64,000 bases of DNA from Candidatus Bipolaricaulis anaerobius (GCF_900465355.1 NZ_LS483254.1:62001-126000); one strand, 5' to 3'. Shown: positions 52,143 through 60,694, counted from the first letter of the stretch. Made by a program: numbers and translations. Notes: generated by a model not told the origin, from the sequence alone.

Positions 52143-52703
52143 TCAGCGTTTCTTCATCTGCCATCTCCGCATCATCCGGTAGGCTTCGCCTAAAGTCCCT
52201 CCTAGAGGCAGCATCCATTCCGGAGGACTTGTCGGACGCACTGTGATCCAGAACGTGTCTGTACCGGATCTACCGCGGTGTTGGGGAGTATGCCCGATTA
52301 CGTGTTGCCGCAGAGTCTCCTTCGAGATGACCCAACAGTGCGCTTTGAACGGCGACACACCCAGACATACAGCGAAATCATAGTTCTGATCACGAATTTG
52401 CTGGAACTTGTAGACACCGGTTTCCCACAGCGTCGAGAACTTGATCTCTACCCGCTGCCCAGCGATAACCCGGTCAGCTTCTCGATCATGGGTGGCTGTA
52501 ACATCGAGGCCTTTTGCTGCACACCAGCCCGCTACAAGCTGTTCCCCGATCTTCCCGATCTGACGAGAGGGTCGCGCTTAAATCCAGGCAAACGGACTTC
52601 CAGCCCAGGGGTCCTCTGTTCCCTCGCGAGTGTAATCAGGTTTGAGCTCACTTGCGATCGAAGCGAGCAACAGAACATCAGCATCCGTAATCTCAGGGCA
52701 CAT
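52143..52703 (-). pseudogene. Type II restriction endonuclease gene interrupted by an in-frame stop
   Basis: The reverse strand from an ATG at 52703 reads 186 residues in one frame to a TGA at 52143, broken only by a TAA at 52578-52580 (codon 42). Before the stop: ITDADVLLLASIASEL, then DPWAGSPFAWI. After it: RQIGKIGEQLVAGWCAAKGL, then EADRVIAGQRVEIKFS, which has the D...ExK spacing of PD-(D/E)xK nucleases, and a FQQIRDQNYDF segment. The ATG overlaps the methyltransferase stop by 11 bases, a normal R-M layout. No start codon follows the TAA early enough to make the catalytic domain. Most likely a nonsense-inactivated restriction enzyme; sequencing error or read-through are alternatives. Confidence 0.75.
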
Positions 52704-53625
52704 CTGGATGTCCCTGTGAAGAAGGTGGAGCTGAGAACAGGGTCGGCTGGCACTTCTGCCCGCGATGTAGTTGAGGATCGAAACCCACCCATTCGATTCT
52801 GTCTACGCCATCGAACCGCTTGGCCATGACCGCAAGAGCTTCGGGGTTGTTATCCACAAGGACAAACCGCCGGCCAAGCTCAAGGGCCGCGACACCCGTG
52901 GTCCCACTCCCAGCAAAGAAGTCGAGGACGAGGTCGCCTGGTCTTGAGGATGCCCGGATGATGCGCCGCATAATCCCAAGAGGCTTCTGGGTGGGATAGC
53001 CTGTCTTCTCTGAACTGTTCGTAGGAACAATCGTGTGCCACCATACGTCTGTTGGAAGCTTGCCTCGGGCTGCCTTTGCTGGACCAACCAGGCCAGGCGC
53101 CAGATACGGGATGCGCTCGATTTCATCGCTATTGAAGACGTAATGAGTTGGGTCTTTCACATAGAACAGTATGTTGTCATGCTTCGGAGGCCATCGGTTC
53201 TTCGGTCTTCCGCCATAGTCGTAGGCCCATATTATCTCGTTAATGAAGGAGTCTCGTCCGAAAATCGAATCAAGAAGGACCTTGCAGTAATGCACTTCTC
53301 GGTAGTCAATGTGGAAATAGAACGCGCCGTGCGGAGCCAGTACACGCCGAGCTTCGAGAAGCCGCGGTTCCAGAAAACCAAGATAGTCATCGAATACATC
53401 GGAGAACCGCTTCGTTCCCAAGGCAATCGTCCGGTAACGGTCGCCCTGGAACCCCACGCGTTCACCGTCTACTGCGCGAACTGTCCTCAGTTGTGTCCTC
53501 TGCTGTACCTTGCCTGTGTTGAACGGAGGGTCAATGTAGATCAGGTCGACAGATGCTGATGGAAGCATCTTGAGTACTTCGAGATTGTCGGAGAAGAAGA
53601 TCTGGCCGACTACCGTGTCCTTCAT
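52693..53625 (-). CDS. Site-specific DNA methyltransferase, beta class
   Basis: 310 residues. Motif IV (YIDPPFNTG, residues about 30-38) precedes the AdoMet motif I (DFFAGSGTTGVAALE, about 240-255), the order of beta-class N6-adenine or N4-cytosine methyltransferases; DPPF favours adenine. The TQKP segment before motif I (GYPTQKPLGIMRRII) is also typical. It would protect the host from the partner endonuclease encoded immediately downstream, whose gene has an internal stop, so this is now probably a solitary methylase. GC content is visibly lower than in neighbouring genes, indicating transfer. GGGAG lies very close before the ATG. Confidence 0.93.
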   Translation of the reverse strand: MKDTVVGQIFFSDNLEVLKMLPSASVDLIYIDPPFNTGKVQQRTQLRTVRAVDGERVGFQGDRYRTIALGTKRFSDVFDDYLGFLEPRLLEARRVLAPHGAFYFHIDYREVHYCKVLLDSIFGRDSFINEIIWAYDYGGRPKNRWPPKHDNILFYVKDPTHYVFNSDEIERIPYLAPGLVGPAKAARGKLPTDVWWHTIVPTNSSEKTGYPTQKPLGIMRRIIRASSRPGDLVLDFFAGSGTTGVAALELGRRFVLVDNNPEALAVMAKRFDGVDRIEWVGFDPQLHRGQKCQPTLFSAPPSSQGHPDVP

Positions 53626-53776
53626 TTGCTCCCCCAGTCCCTATCGGCCGGCATCGACGGATGGAATTTTGCCAACCCATCTCTCACGGTAGAGCCACCC
53701 CGCCTTCCCCAACAGGATCGTCCTCTCATAGTACTCCCCACGATAACCTCCTCGCCCTGCCCCGACAGGCAGTGGC

Positions 53777-54634
53777 TCACGCCTCCAATAGTCTGCTCAG
53801 TGCTTCCCATTCCTCCTTGGGGATGGTGTAGGTGTGCTCGCGGCCGGGGAAGGCGCCGCCCTTCACGTCCTTGATGTAGGCCTGGAACGCCGCAAGCATC
53901 ACCGCCGACACGTCGGCGTACTTCTTCACGAACTTCGGGGTGAACGCCTCGAACAGCCCCAAGATGTCATGGACGATCAGGAGCTGCCCGTGACAGGCCG
54001 GCCCGGAGCCGATGGAGAGGATCGGGACCTTCGCCCGCCCGGTGATGACCTCGGCGACCTTGGCCGGGATCGCCTCCAACAGGATCGAGAACGCACCAGC
54101 CTCCTCCAGGCACTTCGCGTCCTCGATCAACGCCTTGGCGGTGGCGGCGCTCCGGCCCTGGGACTTGAGCCCGCCGATCGCGCTCGCCGCTTGCGGCGTG
54201 AGGCCGATGTGCCCCATCACCGGGATCCCCGCCTTCACGATCGCCTCCACCCGCTCCGCCATCCGCGCCCCACCCTCGAGCTTGACCGCGTCGGCCCCGC
54301 CCTCGGAGATGAACCGGCCGGCGTTCACGATCGCGACCTCGTTCGAGGGCTGGTAGGACATGTACGGCATATCGCCCACCACGAACGCCCGCGCGGCGGC
54401 CCGGCTCACGGCGGCGGTGATCGTGACCATGAACTCCATCGTCGCGGGGAGGGTCGTCCTGTGCCCAAGCAGGCACATCGCCCCGGAGTCGCCGACGAGG
54501 ATCATGTCCATCCCCGCCCGGTCCTCCAGGAGCGCTGTCGGATAGTCGTAGGCGGTGAGGAACGTGATCTTCTCCCCCCGCTCCACCATCGCCCGCAGCT
54601 CGGGGATCGTCACCTTAGTCCGCGTCTCATCCAT
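53777..54634 (-). CDS. panB: 3-methyl-2-oxobutanoate hydroxymethyltransferase
   Basis: 285 residues. KITFLTAYDYPTALLEDRAG, ILVGDSGAMCLLGHRTT (with the metal-binding Asp), VVGDMPYMSYQ, GADAVKLEGG, MGHIGLTPQ and ILLEAIP are the PanB blocks. It makes ketopantoate from 2-oxoisovalerate with methylenetetrahydrofolate, for coenzyme A. AAGGAGGAG lies before the ATG at 54634. No panC or panD is adjacent. Confidence 0.96.
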   Translation of the reverse strand: MDETRTKVTIPELRAMVERGEKITFLTAYDYPTALLEDRAGMDMILVGDSGAMCLLGHRTTLPATMEFMVTITAAVSRAAARAFVVGDMPYMSYQPSNEVAIVNAGRFISEGGADAVKLEGGARMAERVEAIVKAGIPVMGHIGLTPQAASAIGGLKSQGRSAATAKALIEDAKCLEEAGAFSILLEAIPAKVAEVITGRAKVPILSIGSGPACHGQLLIVHDILGLFEAFTPKFVKKYADVSAVMLAAFQAYIKDVKGGAFPGREHTYTIPKEEWEALSRLLEA

Positions 54635-54652
54635 CGCTCCTCCTTGTGGTGG

Positions 54653-54681
54653 ATGGTAGCGTGGCCCCCGACCGGGGCCAA
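54653..54681 (-). promoter_or_regulatory. panB promoter
   Basis: On the reverse strand TTGGCC (54676-54681) and TACCAT (54653-54658) are separated by 17 bases, followed by an 18-base leader with a ribosome-binding site. The spacer contains the hairpin CCCCGGTCGGGG. Confidence 0.6.
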
Positions 54682-54730
54682 GAGCCAGCCCGGGTGGTCG
54701 GGAGGTCGGTCCCAACGTAGGCTTTCCGCC

Positions 54731-55705
54731 ATGGTTGGGCAGCTCAGCGGGGAGGAGGTGAGGGCACCCCTCCTCGCATGGTTCAGACGAAGCGCACGGG
54801 ACCTCCCCTGGCGAAGGACCCGCGATCCCTACGCAATCCTCGTCTCGGAGATCCTCCTCCAGCAGACGAGGGTCGAGCAGGCGCTCCGATACTACCCCCG
54901 GTTCATGGCGGCGTTCCCCAACCTGGGCGCCCTCACCCAAGCGGCAGAGGAAGATGTGCTGCGGGCCTGGGCGGGAGCGGGCTACTACCGGCGGGCGCGG
55001 AGCCTCCACCGGCTGGCCCGGATCGTGACCGAGACCGGCCTCCCCACCCGGGCAACGGAGCTCGCCGAGCTCCCTGGGATCGGGCCCTACACCGCGGCGG
55101 CGGTGGCCTCGATCGCGTTCGGGGAGCCGGTCGCCGCGGTGGATGGGAATGTGCGGCGGGTCCTTGCGCGCCTGTTCGCCGCGGAGGACCCGAGCGCCCG
55201 CTGGCTGCGGGCTACGGCGGAGGGGCTCCTCGATCCGGAGGATCCCCGTTCGTGGAACCAGGCGATGATGGAGCTCGGGGCGACCGTGTGCACGCCGAAG
55301 GATCCCCGTTGCGCCTCCTGCCCCGTGGCGGGGTCCTGCGCGGGGAAGAACGACGCGGGTCGGTACCCCGCTCCCCGGGCACGGAGGCCGAGGTCGGTCC
55401 TAGCGACGGCCCTCGTCCTGCGCGCGCCGCAGGGGTACGTCCTGGAGAAACGTGATGGGCAGGCCCTCGGTGGCCTGTGGGGGGTCCCGCTAGCCGAGGG
55501 AGCGGACGGGCTGAACGCGCTCCTCTCCCGGTACGGGGTTCGGGATCCGCAGGCGTTGGGCACGGTGAGGCATGCCTTCACCCACAAGCGGCTCTCCGTC
55601 GCCGTGTACGAGGCAAGTTGGGAGGGCCCCGGCGAGGACCCGCAGGCGCGCCCGCTCTCCCAGCTCGACCGGAAGATCCTCGCCCTGGCCGAGTGCGGAC
55701 GGTGA
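54731..55705 (+). CDS. mutY: A/G-specific adenine DNA glycosylase
   Basis: 324 residues. RDLPWR, SEILLQQTRVEQ, the helix-hairpin-helix ELPGIGPYTAAAVASIAFG and the catalytic VDGNVRRVLAR are present. The Fe-S cluster cysteines fit C-x6-C-x2-C-x5-C (CTPKDPRC, CASC, CPVAGSC). A C-terminal NUDIX-like domain (about 220-320) reads the 8-oxoG partner. It removes adenine opposite 8-oxoguanine. TAGGCT ends seven bases before the ATG with no ribosome-binding site. Confidence 0.96.
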   Translation: MVGQLSGEEVRAPLLAWFRRSARDLPWRRTRDPYAILVSEILLQQTRVEQALRYYPRFMAAFPNLGALTQAAEEDVLRAWAGAGYYRRARSLHRLARIVTETGLPTRATELAELPGIGPYTAAAVASIAFGEPVAAVDGNVRRVLARLFAAEDPSARWLRATAEGLLDPEDPRSWNQAMMELGATVCTPKDPRCASCPVAGSCAGKNDAGRYPAPRARRPRSVLATALVLRAPQGYVLEKRDGQALGGLWGVPLAEGADGLNALLSRYGVRDPQALGTVRHAFTHKRLSVAVYEASWEGPGEDPQARPLSQLDRKILALAECGR

Positions 55706-55791
55706 CCGTAGCCCCCGCTACCGGCGAAACGGGATCCGCCCGAGTTGCGCGGGAAAAGGGGGCGATCGAAAATCCTCCTCGGGAGGTCGAG

Positions 55792-56271
55792 ATGAAGGTC
55801 GTGGCGGTCATCGGACACAAGGGAGCGGGGAAGACGACGTTCCTCCGAGAGCTCATTCCGGTCCTCATCGAGCGCGGGCACCGCGTGGGGACAGCGAAGC
55901 ACGTCGCCCCGGACGTGGAGCCGGACCATCTCGGAAAGGACACCCAGCTCCACCGCGAAGCGGGGGCGGAGCGCGTGCTCCTCTACTCCGACCGCCACGG
56001 GGCCCTGTTCTGGGACCACGAGGGCACGCCGCTGAAGGACTACCTCGACCGGTACATGGCGGACCTCGACCTCGTCCTCCTCGAGGGGTTCAAGACCTCG
56101 GACTACCCGAAGATCGAGGTCTACCGGTCCGGGGAGCCCCTCGCCGGGCGGATTCCCGTCCTCGCCGTGGTCTCGGATCGCCCGGTGCGCGTCCCGGATG
56201 GGACCGAGGTCCTCCCTCTCGACCCGGAAGCCGTGGCCGATTTCCTCGAGGCGGAGATCCTCAGCCCCTGA
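55792..56271 (+). CDS. mobB: Molybdopterin-guanine dinucleotide biosynthesis protein MobB
   Basis: 159 residues. The P-loop is VIGHKGAGKTTFLREL at the N-terminus, then GTAKHVAPD, GKDTQLHREAGAERVLLYS and DLVLLEGFK. MobB is a GTPase that aids MobA in attaching GMP to molybdopterin. GGGAGG lies six bases before the ATG. It stands with the downstream alkyltransferase-like gene. Confidence 0.93.
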   Translation: MKVVAVIGHKGAGKTTFLRELIPVLIERGHRVGTAKHVAPDVEPDHLGKDTQLHREAGAERVLLYSDRHGALFWDHEGTPLKDYLDRYMADLDLVLLEGFKTSDYPKIEVYRSGEPLAGRIPVLAVVSDRPVRVPDGTEVLPLDPEAVADFLEAEILSP

Positions 56272-56291
56272 CGCGTCGTGAGGGGAAGCGC

Positions 56292-56585
56292 GTGAACGAG
56301 CTCTACGCAAGGATCTATGATCTCATCCGCCACATCCCGCCGGGCAGGGTGGCGACGTACGGGGACATCGGGGCGTGGGCTGGGTGTGGGGCGCGCACGG
56401 TGGGGTACGCCCTCGCCGCACTGCGGGGGAGGATGGAGCCGCCCGTCCCGTGGCAGAGGGTGATCAATGCTGACGGGGCGTGCAGTCTGGGTGAGGAGCA
56501 GCAGCGCTTCCTCGAAGAGGAGGGCGTGGTGTTCGGCCCCGATGGGCGGACCGACCTCGCCTTCTTCAGCTGGGACGGTCCGTGA
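56292..56585 (+). CDS. Alkyltransferase-like protein (ATL)
   Basis: 97 residues from a GTG. It has the DNA-binding half of O6-methylguanine methyltransferases (IPPGRVATYGDIGAWAG, RTVGYALAAL), but the active-site PCHR is replaced by PWQR (Trp54), so it cannot accept alkyl groups. ATL proteins bind O6-alkylguanine and hand the lesion to nucleotide excision repair. It starts 20 bases after mobB, with GAGGGGAAG as ribosome-binding site. Confidence 0.92.
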   Translation: MNELYARIYDLIRHIPPGRVATYGDIGAWAGCGARTVGYALAALRGRMEPPVPWQRVINADGACSLGEEQQRFLEEEGVVFGPDGRTDLAFFSWDGP

Positions 56586-56597
56586 CCCAGGCCCGGG

Positions 56598-57131
56598 CTA
56601 GGGGATGACCCACGGCAAGATCGCGAGCGCGATCCACGCCACCAGGAACGCCATCGGGAGGAGGGCCGTGGTCAGGCCGGCCAGGGCGCGGGAGAACCAG
56701 CCCAGACGGGTGACCCCGGGGTACCACTCGTCGAAGTGTGGGGTGATCCGGGGGCTACGGACCGGCTGCCCGATGAGGAGCCGGAAGCTACTGCGGTGGA
56801 ACTCCGCCCCGGCGAACTCCCCCTCCAGCTGCCTGAGGAGCCCCTGCCAGTGGGCGACCTCATGGGCCATCCGGTGCTGGAGGGCGAGCCAATAGGTGCT
56901 GATCAAGACCCCAAACCCCGCCACTACCGTGGTCAGGCACTGGAGGGCTGTGGTCGCAACGTATCCATTGTAGGCGTCCTCGACAACGGCGATCCCGAGC
57001 ACGACGCCCAGGATGAGGAGGAGAACGCTCACAACAAGACACGTCCCGCCCAAATTCCAGTACGTGCGCTCCTTATTGGCCGCCGTCGCGCTCACGGCCT
57101 GGTACACCGACAACCATTCGTGCAGTTCCAC
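56598..57131 (-). CDS. Membrane protein of unknown function
   Basis: 177 residues from a GTG. Two adjacent hydrophobic helices lie near residues 27-50 and 58-84, a polar helical middle (LQHRMAHEVAHWQGLLRQLEGEF) follows, and a third hydrophobic helix is at about 150-174. The layout loosely recalls small membrane proteins of the SLATT or RipA type, but I see no decisive motif. GAGGGGGTG precedes the start. It is convergent with the alkyltransferase-like gene. Confidence 0.7.
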   Translation of the reverse strand: MELHEWLSVYQAVSATAANKERTYWNLGGTCLVVSVLLLILGVVLGIAVVEDAYNGYVATTALQCLTTVVAGFGVLISTYWLALQHRMAHEVAHWQGLLRQLEGEFAGAEFHRSSFRLLIGQPVRSPRITPHFDEWYPGVTRLGWFSRALAGLTTALLPMAFLVAWIALAILPWVIP

Positions 57132-57285
57132 CGCGGCACCCCCTCGTGGGCTTGCCCTGACCTTAGGCGGGGACGACCCGGACCAAAAGGAATCGGTTCA
57201 ATCTTCGATTGGACACTTGTCCCCCACCGGGCCAAGGGCGTTGTGGGGAACTGGAAAGAAGTCCTCCCCTTGGCCCCGTTGGAAG

Positions 57286-57315
57286 TTGACGCGTTCCTGT
57301 ATCCCGCACTAAACT
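57286..57315 (+). promoter_or_regulatory. Promoter for the GGDEF gene, leaderless type
   Basis: TTGACG (57286-57291) and TAAACT (57310-57315) are separated by 18 bases, and the chosen GTG at 57324 is eight bases beyond the -10 box. The preceding stretch (57132-57285) shows no gene. Confidence 0.6.
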
Positions 57316-57323
57316 GCATCGCT

Positions 57324-58730
57324 GTGGGCGAGGTGCTACCGGGTTCAGGGCGTTGTCAACTGTATTCCGCAGAGGATCGTGCGGAGAAGGCGTGCGGGGC
57401 CATCCTGGAGTCGATCGCCGATCTTGCACTGCGGCAGACCCCGTTTCGCCGGGTCGTGGTCAGCGCCTACGATCCCCCTCTGACCCGAGCGGGGGAGGTC
57501 TCCCGCGTCGTGGCGTACGCCGCGCGCGGGCTCACCCCCGAGGACGAGGCCCTGCTGCGTCGCTTCGTTGAGCAGGGTGGAACCGTTACTGCCTCTCGCT
57601 TCCCCCCCTCCTACCGGGCCAACGCCTCCTACTACATCCCCGCCGGAGCGGCCGCAGCGGAGGTGGCCCCCGCCGTGAAGAGCCGCCGCCGGTTCATCGT
57701 CCCGGGAGGCTGGCACCAGGACGACCTCCTCCTCACCCCGGTTGAATTCGAGGGGCAGATCCTCGGGGCGATCTCGGTGGATGACCCCCGCGACGGATCT
57801 CGCCCCACCCCAGCCACGCTCCGCGCGCTTGCGGAACTGGCACGGATGGCGGCCACCTCCCTCTCCCGCACCGAGGTCCGCTGCGACCCCGACCAATCCC
57901 TGCTCCGCATCCTCGCCGAGCACTGCATGGCTGGATTCCTGGTGACGGATGGGGATAGCCTCTCCTACGTGAACGGACGGATTGTGGAGCTATTCGGCTA
58001 TTCACGGGAAGAGCTCCGCGCCCTGCGGCCGTGGTGGCAGCTCATCCATCCCGACGAGCGGGCGATGGTCCTTCACCCGACGGGGGAGATCCAGCGGACG
58101 GGAGTGAGGGCGCGCGGCGTGCGCAAGGACTCAACCACGGTGTGGCTCCTCGTGCGCTCTTACTCCCTGCAGTGCCTGGACCGCCAGGCGCACCTGCTGG
58201 ACGTCCTCGACATCAGCGACCAGGTTCAAACCGAAGAGCTCCTGCGGGAGAAGGCGATGCACGACCCCCTGACCGGGCTTCTCAACCGGCACTACTTCGA
58301 CGAGACCATTCACACAGAGCTGAAGAGGTCCCAACGCTACAAGAGGTCGTTCACCCTCCTCCTGACCGACCTGCGGGGGTTCAAGCGGGTGAACGACCAA
58401 CTGGGGCATGCGCGGGGGGATGACGTCCTGCAGGCCATCGCCCAGCTCATCCGCCGGACGCTACGCGAGAGCGACTGGGTCGTGCGGTACGGGGGGGACG
58501 AGTTCCTGATCGTCCTCCCCGAGACGGCGGCCCCGGTGGACGCCGTGGCCCAGCGGCTGCGGACCGCGGTCGAGCTGTGGAACCGCGAGCACCTGCCGGA
58601 GCTCCCGATCGCATTGGACATGGGGTGGGCCACCTGGACCCCCGACCGTCCGTGTACGATCCGCGACCTCCTCGAGGCCGCCGACGCCCAGTTGTACGCG
58701 GAAAAACAGCGACAGGGCCTGCGACCCTAG
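57324..58730 (+). CDS. Diguanylate cyclase with GAF and PAS sensor domains
   Basis: About 468 residues. A GAF-like domain (about 25-185), a PAS domain (about 195-310, CMAGFLVTDGDSLSYVNGRIVELFGYS) and a GGDEF domain (about 310-468) are in order. The catalytic loop YGGDEFL is intact and HDPLTGLLNRHYFDE opens the domain, so it should make cyclic di-GMP in response to a cytoplasmic signal. There is no membrane segment and no EAL domain. I chose the GTG at 57324 from the promoter position; an upstream GTG at 57244 would extend the protein by 27 residues. Confidence 0.88.
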   Translation: MGEVLPGSGRCQLYSAEDRAEKACGAILESIADLALRQTPFRRVVVSAYDPPLTRAGEVSRVVAYAARGLTPEDEALLRRFVEQGGTVTASRFPPSYRANASYYIPAGAAAAEVAPAVKSRRRFIVPGGWHQDDLLLTPVEFEGQILGAISVDDPRDGSRPTPATLRALAELARMAATSLSRTEVRCDPDQSLLRILAEHCMAGFLVTDGDSLSYVNGRIVELFGYSREELRALRPWWQLIHPDERAMVLHPTGEIQRTGVRARGVRKDSTTVWLLVRSYSLQCLDRQAHLLDVLDISDQVQTEELLREKAMHDPLTGLLNRHYFDETIHTELKRSQRYKRSFTLLLTDLRGFKRVNDQLGHARGDDVLQAIAQLIRRTLRESDWVVRYGGDEFLIVLPETAAPVDAVAQRLRTAVELWNREHLPELPIALDMGWATWTPDRPCTIRDLLEAADAQLYAEKQRQGLRP

Positions 58731-58763
58731 CGGTGGGCCCGGTCATCCCAGGATGAGCGCGCG

Positions 58764-59627
58764 ATGAGAAGATGGGCGCGCATCGTGGCGTTCATCGCCC
58801 TCGCCGGGCTGGAGACAGCCCTGACCAGTGCGGCTCCCCTCCCGGAACGGATGATCCTCACGGGGACGCCTCCGTTCGGCCCGACGTGGCTTGCCACCGG
58901 AGAAGGAGCTCCCATCCCGGCCGGGTGCGGACCAGAGGCGGCGCGGATCCTCCTCGCTTACTACGACCGCCGCTACGGGTACCGGTTCGTGGGGGACGAT
59001 CCGGGCGGGGCGATCGGTGAGATCCACGGGCGGATGGGGACAGTGACCGTTCTCTGGGGGGGAGTGCGCCAGGGACTCACCTGGCCATGGTCGTTCGTCC
59101 CCGGTCTCGCGGCGTACGTCACCGCCCGCTACCCGGGCGGGGCGACGATAGGGACCTTGGACGGGGATCCGGGTGCGGCCTTTGCGCGATCGGTGGACCT
59201 GGTGCGCCGGGGGGTCCCGCACGTGATCCTGTTCGACTGGCAAGGGACCGGGGGGATCTTCCCCAACCACTACGCGGTCGTGGTGGGCTACGACACGAGC
59301 GAAGGCCGCCAGCTCCTCGTCCTCAACCCCGGTTGGGGGTACGACTTCCAGCTCCTCAACATGAGCGATCCGGCAGTGGCGCCGGTGACCCTGTTCTGGA
59401 TCGAGGAGATCCGCGATCCTCCCGCTGCCGAACCGGGGATCCCAATCGGGCCCCCGTCGGGGGTCGGGATGTGGGAGGTGGACGCGGCGGGGCGCCTCCA
59501 GTTCCGGCCGGTCCTCCGCCTCCACCACGACCCCCGGAGCGCCGTGCGCTGGCCAGCCTCGTCCCAGGTGGAGTTCCTGGTCCCCGGCGCGGATGACCTG
59601 GCGATCGTCACCTGGGACGCCCACTGA
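58764..59627 (+). CDS. Exported C39-like cysteine peptidase-fold protein
   Basis: 287 residues. A signal peptide ends near TSAA. The papain-like triad can be placed at Cys55 (AGCGPEAARILLAYY), His169 (FPNHYAVVVGYD) and Asn188 (LVLNPGWG), as in C39-like peptidases that process or degrade peptides. It lies outside the cytoplasm. The sequence after residue 215 is Pro/Gly-rich and ends in a small beta domain. AGGATGAG precedes the ATG. It follows the diguanylate cyclase by 33 bases and may share its transcript, but a link is only suggested by position. Confidence 0.8.
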   Translation: MRRWARIVAFIALAGLETALTSAAPLPERMILTGTPPFGPTWLATGEGAPIPAGCGPEAARILLAYYDRRYGYRFVGDDPGGAIGEIHGRMGTVTVLWGGVRQGLTWPWSFVPGLAAYVTARYPGGATIGTLDGDPGAAFARSVDLVRRGVPHVILFDWQGTGGIFPNHYAVVVGYDTSEGRQLLVLNPGWGYDFQLLNMSDPAVAPVTLFWIEEIRDPPAAEPGIPIGPPSGVGMWEVDAAGRLQFRPVLRLHHDPRSAVRWPASSQVEFLVPGADDLAIVTWDAH

Positions 59628-59684
59628 CCCCGTCCAGGTTGGCGGGAGGAGGTGAGGCCGCTACAGTGGCGGGGTGAGACCATC

Positions 59685-60665
59685 GTGACCACGCCCACGC
59701 GCAACTTGGCCCTCGAGCTGGTCCGGGTGACGGAGGCCGCCGCCCTGGCCGCGGGGAGGTTCATGGGCCGGGGCGACAAGACCGCCGCGGATCGGGCAGC
59801 CGTCGAGGCGATGCGGTTCATGCTCGCCAGCGTCCCGATGGACGGGGTCGTCGTCATCGGAGAGGGGGAGAAGGACGAGGCCCCCATGCTCTACAACGGG
59901 GAACGGGTCGGCACAGGTGATCCTCCTCCCGTGGACATCGCGGTGGATCCCATCGATGGCACTCGTCCCCTCGCCACCGGCAACCTGAACGCGATCTCCA
60001 CGGTGGCGATCGCCCCCCGGGGGACGATGTTCGACCCCGGGCCGTTCGTGTACATGAACAAGATCGCAGTGGGGCCCGACGCGAAAGGGAAGGTGGACAT
60101 CACCGCCCCGGTGGAGGCGAACCTGCGGGCGATCGCGCGCGCCAAGGGAGGCCGGGTCGAGGACCTCACCGTGATCATCCTCGACCGGCCGCGGCACGAG
60201 GAGCTCATCGCGCAGGTGCGCCGCCTGCGCGCCCGGATCCGGCTCATCCCGGATGGCGACGTGGCGGCGGCGCTCATGACGGCATGGCCGGAAGCGGGGA
60301 TCGACGTCCTCCTCGGGATCGGTGGGACGCCGGAGGGCGTGCTGGCGGCGTGCGCCCTGCGGGCGATGGGGGGGGAGATCCAGGGGCGGCTCGTGGCCCG
60401 CACCGCGGACGAACTCCGCCGAGGTCGGGAGATGGGGTTCGAGTTCGATCGCACGTTGACCATGGATGACCTCGCGGCCTCGGACGACGTGTGCTTCGCC
60501 GCCACCGGGATCACGGACGGGGAGCTCCTGCGGGGCGTGAAGTACTCCGGCGGCGGGGCGACCACGGACAGCCTCGTCGTGCGCGGCCTGTCGGGCACCG
60601 TGCGCCAGGTGCGGGCCATCCACCGTCTGGAGAAACTGAACCGGATCAGCCCGATCCCGTACTGA
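59685..60665 (+). CDS. glpX: Fructose-1,6-bisphosphatase, class II
   Basis: 326 residues. NLALELVRVTEAAALAAGRFMGRGDK is the GlpX N-terminus, followed by IGEGEKDEAPML, VDPIDGTRPLA (metal-binding), GIGGTPEGVLAACALRAMGG and the GVKYSGGGATTDSLV end block. It removes the 1-phosphate of fructose-1,6-bisphosphate in gluconeogenesis. I chose the GTG at 59685 from family alignment, with GGGGTGAG as ribosome-binding site and TACAGT (59662-59667) as a possible -10 box. Confidence 0.95.
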   Translation: MTTPTRNLALELVRVTEAAALAAGRFMGRGDKTAADRAAVEAMRFMLASVPMDGVVVIGEGEKDEAPMLYNGERVGTGDPPPVDIAVDPIDGTRPLATGNLNAISTVAIAPRGTMFDPGPFVYMNKIAVGPDAKGKVDITAPVEANLRAIARAKGGRVEDLTVIILDRPRHEELIAQVRRLRARIRLIPDGDVAAALMTAWPEAGIDVLLGIGGTPEGVLAACALRAMGGEIQGRLVARTADELRRGREMGFEFDRTLTMDDLAASDDVCFAATGITDGELLRGVKYSGGGATTDSLVVRGLSGTVRQVRAIHRLEKLNRISPIPY

Positions 60666-60694
60666 GGGCTAGCCCTCGAAAACGGGCACGAAAG

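Noticed and set aside
52278-52829. A 183-codon + strand frame across the restriction gene
   Set aside because: The reverse strand reads a nuclease with the D...ExK motif and proper overlap with the methyltransferase, while the + frame has no recognisable feature or ribosome-binding site.
53622-53810. A 62-codon frame just upstream of the methyltransferase that could be a controller (C) protein
   Set aside because: It lacks a helix-turn-helix pattern and has a random-looking Gly/Arg/Ser composition; no C-box-like repeat is seen before it.
53777-55009. A longer panB reading frame beginning at 55009
   Set aside because: The extension is antisense to mutY and lacks PanB similarity; the ATG at 54634 has a strong ribosome-binding site and promoter.
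54731-56585. mutY, mobB and the alkyltransferase-like gene as one dedicated repair operon
   Set aside because: mobB belongs to molybdenum cofactor synthesis and has its own ribosome-binding site after an 86-base gap, so the grouping is probably incidental.
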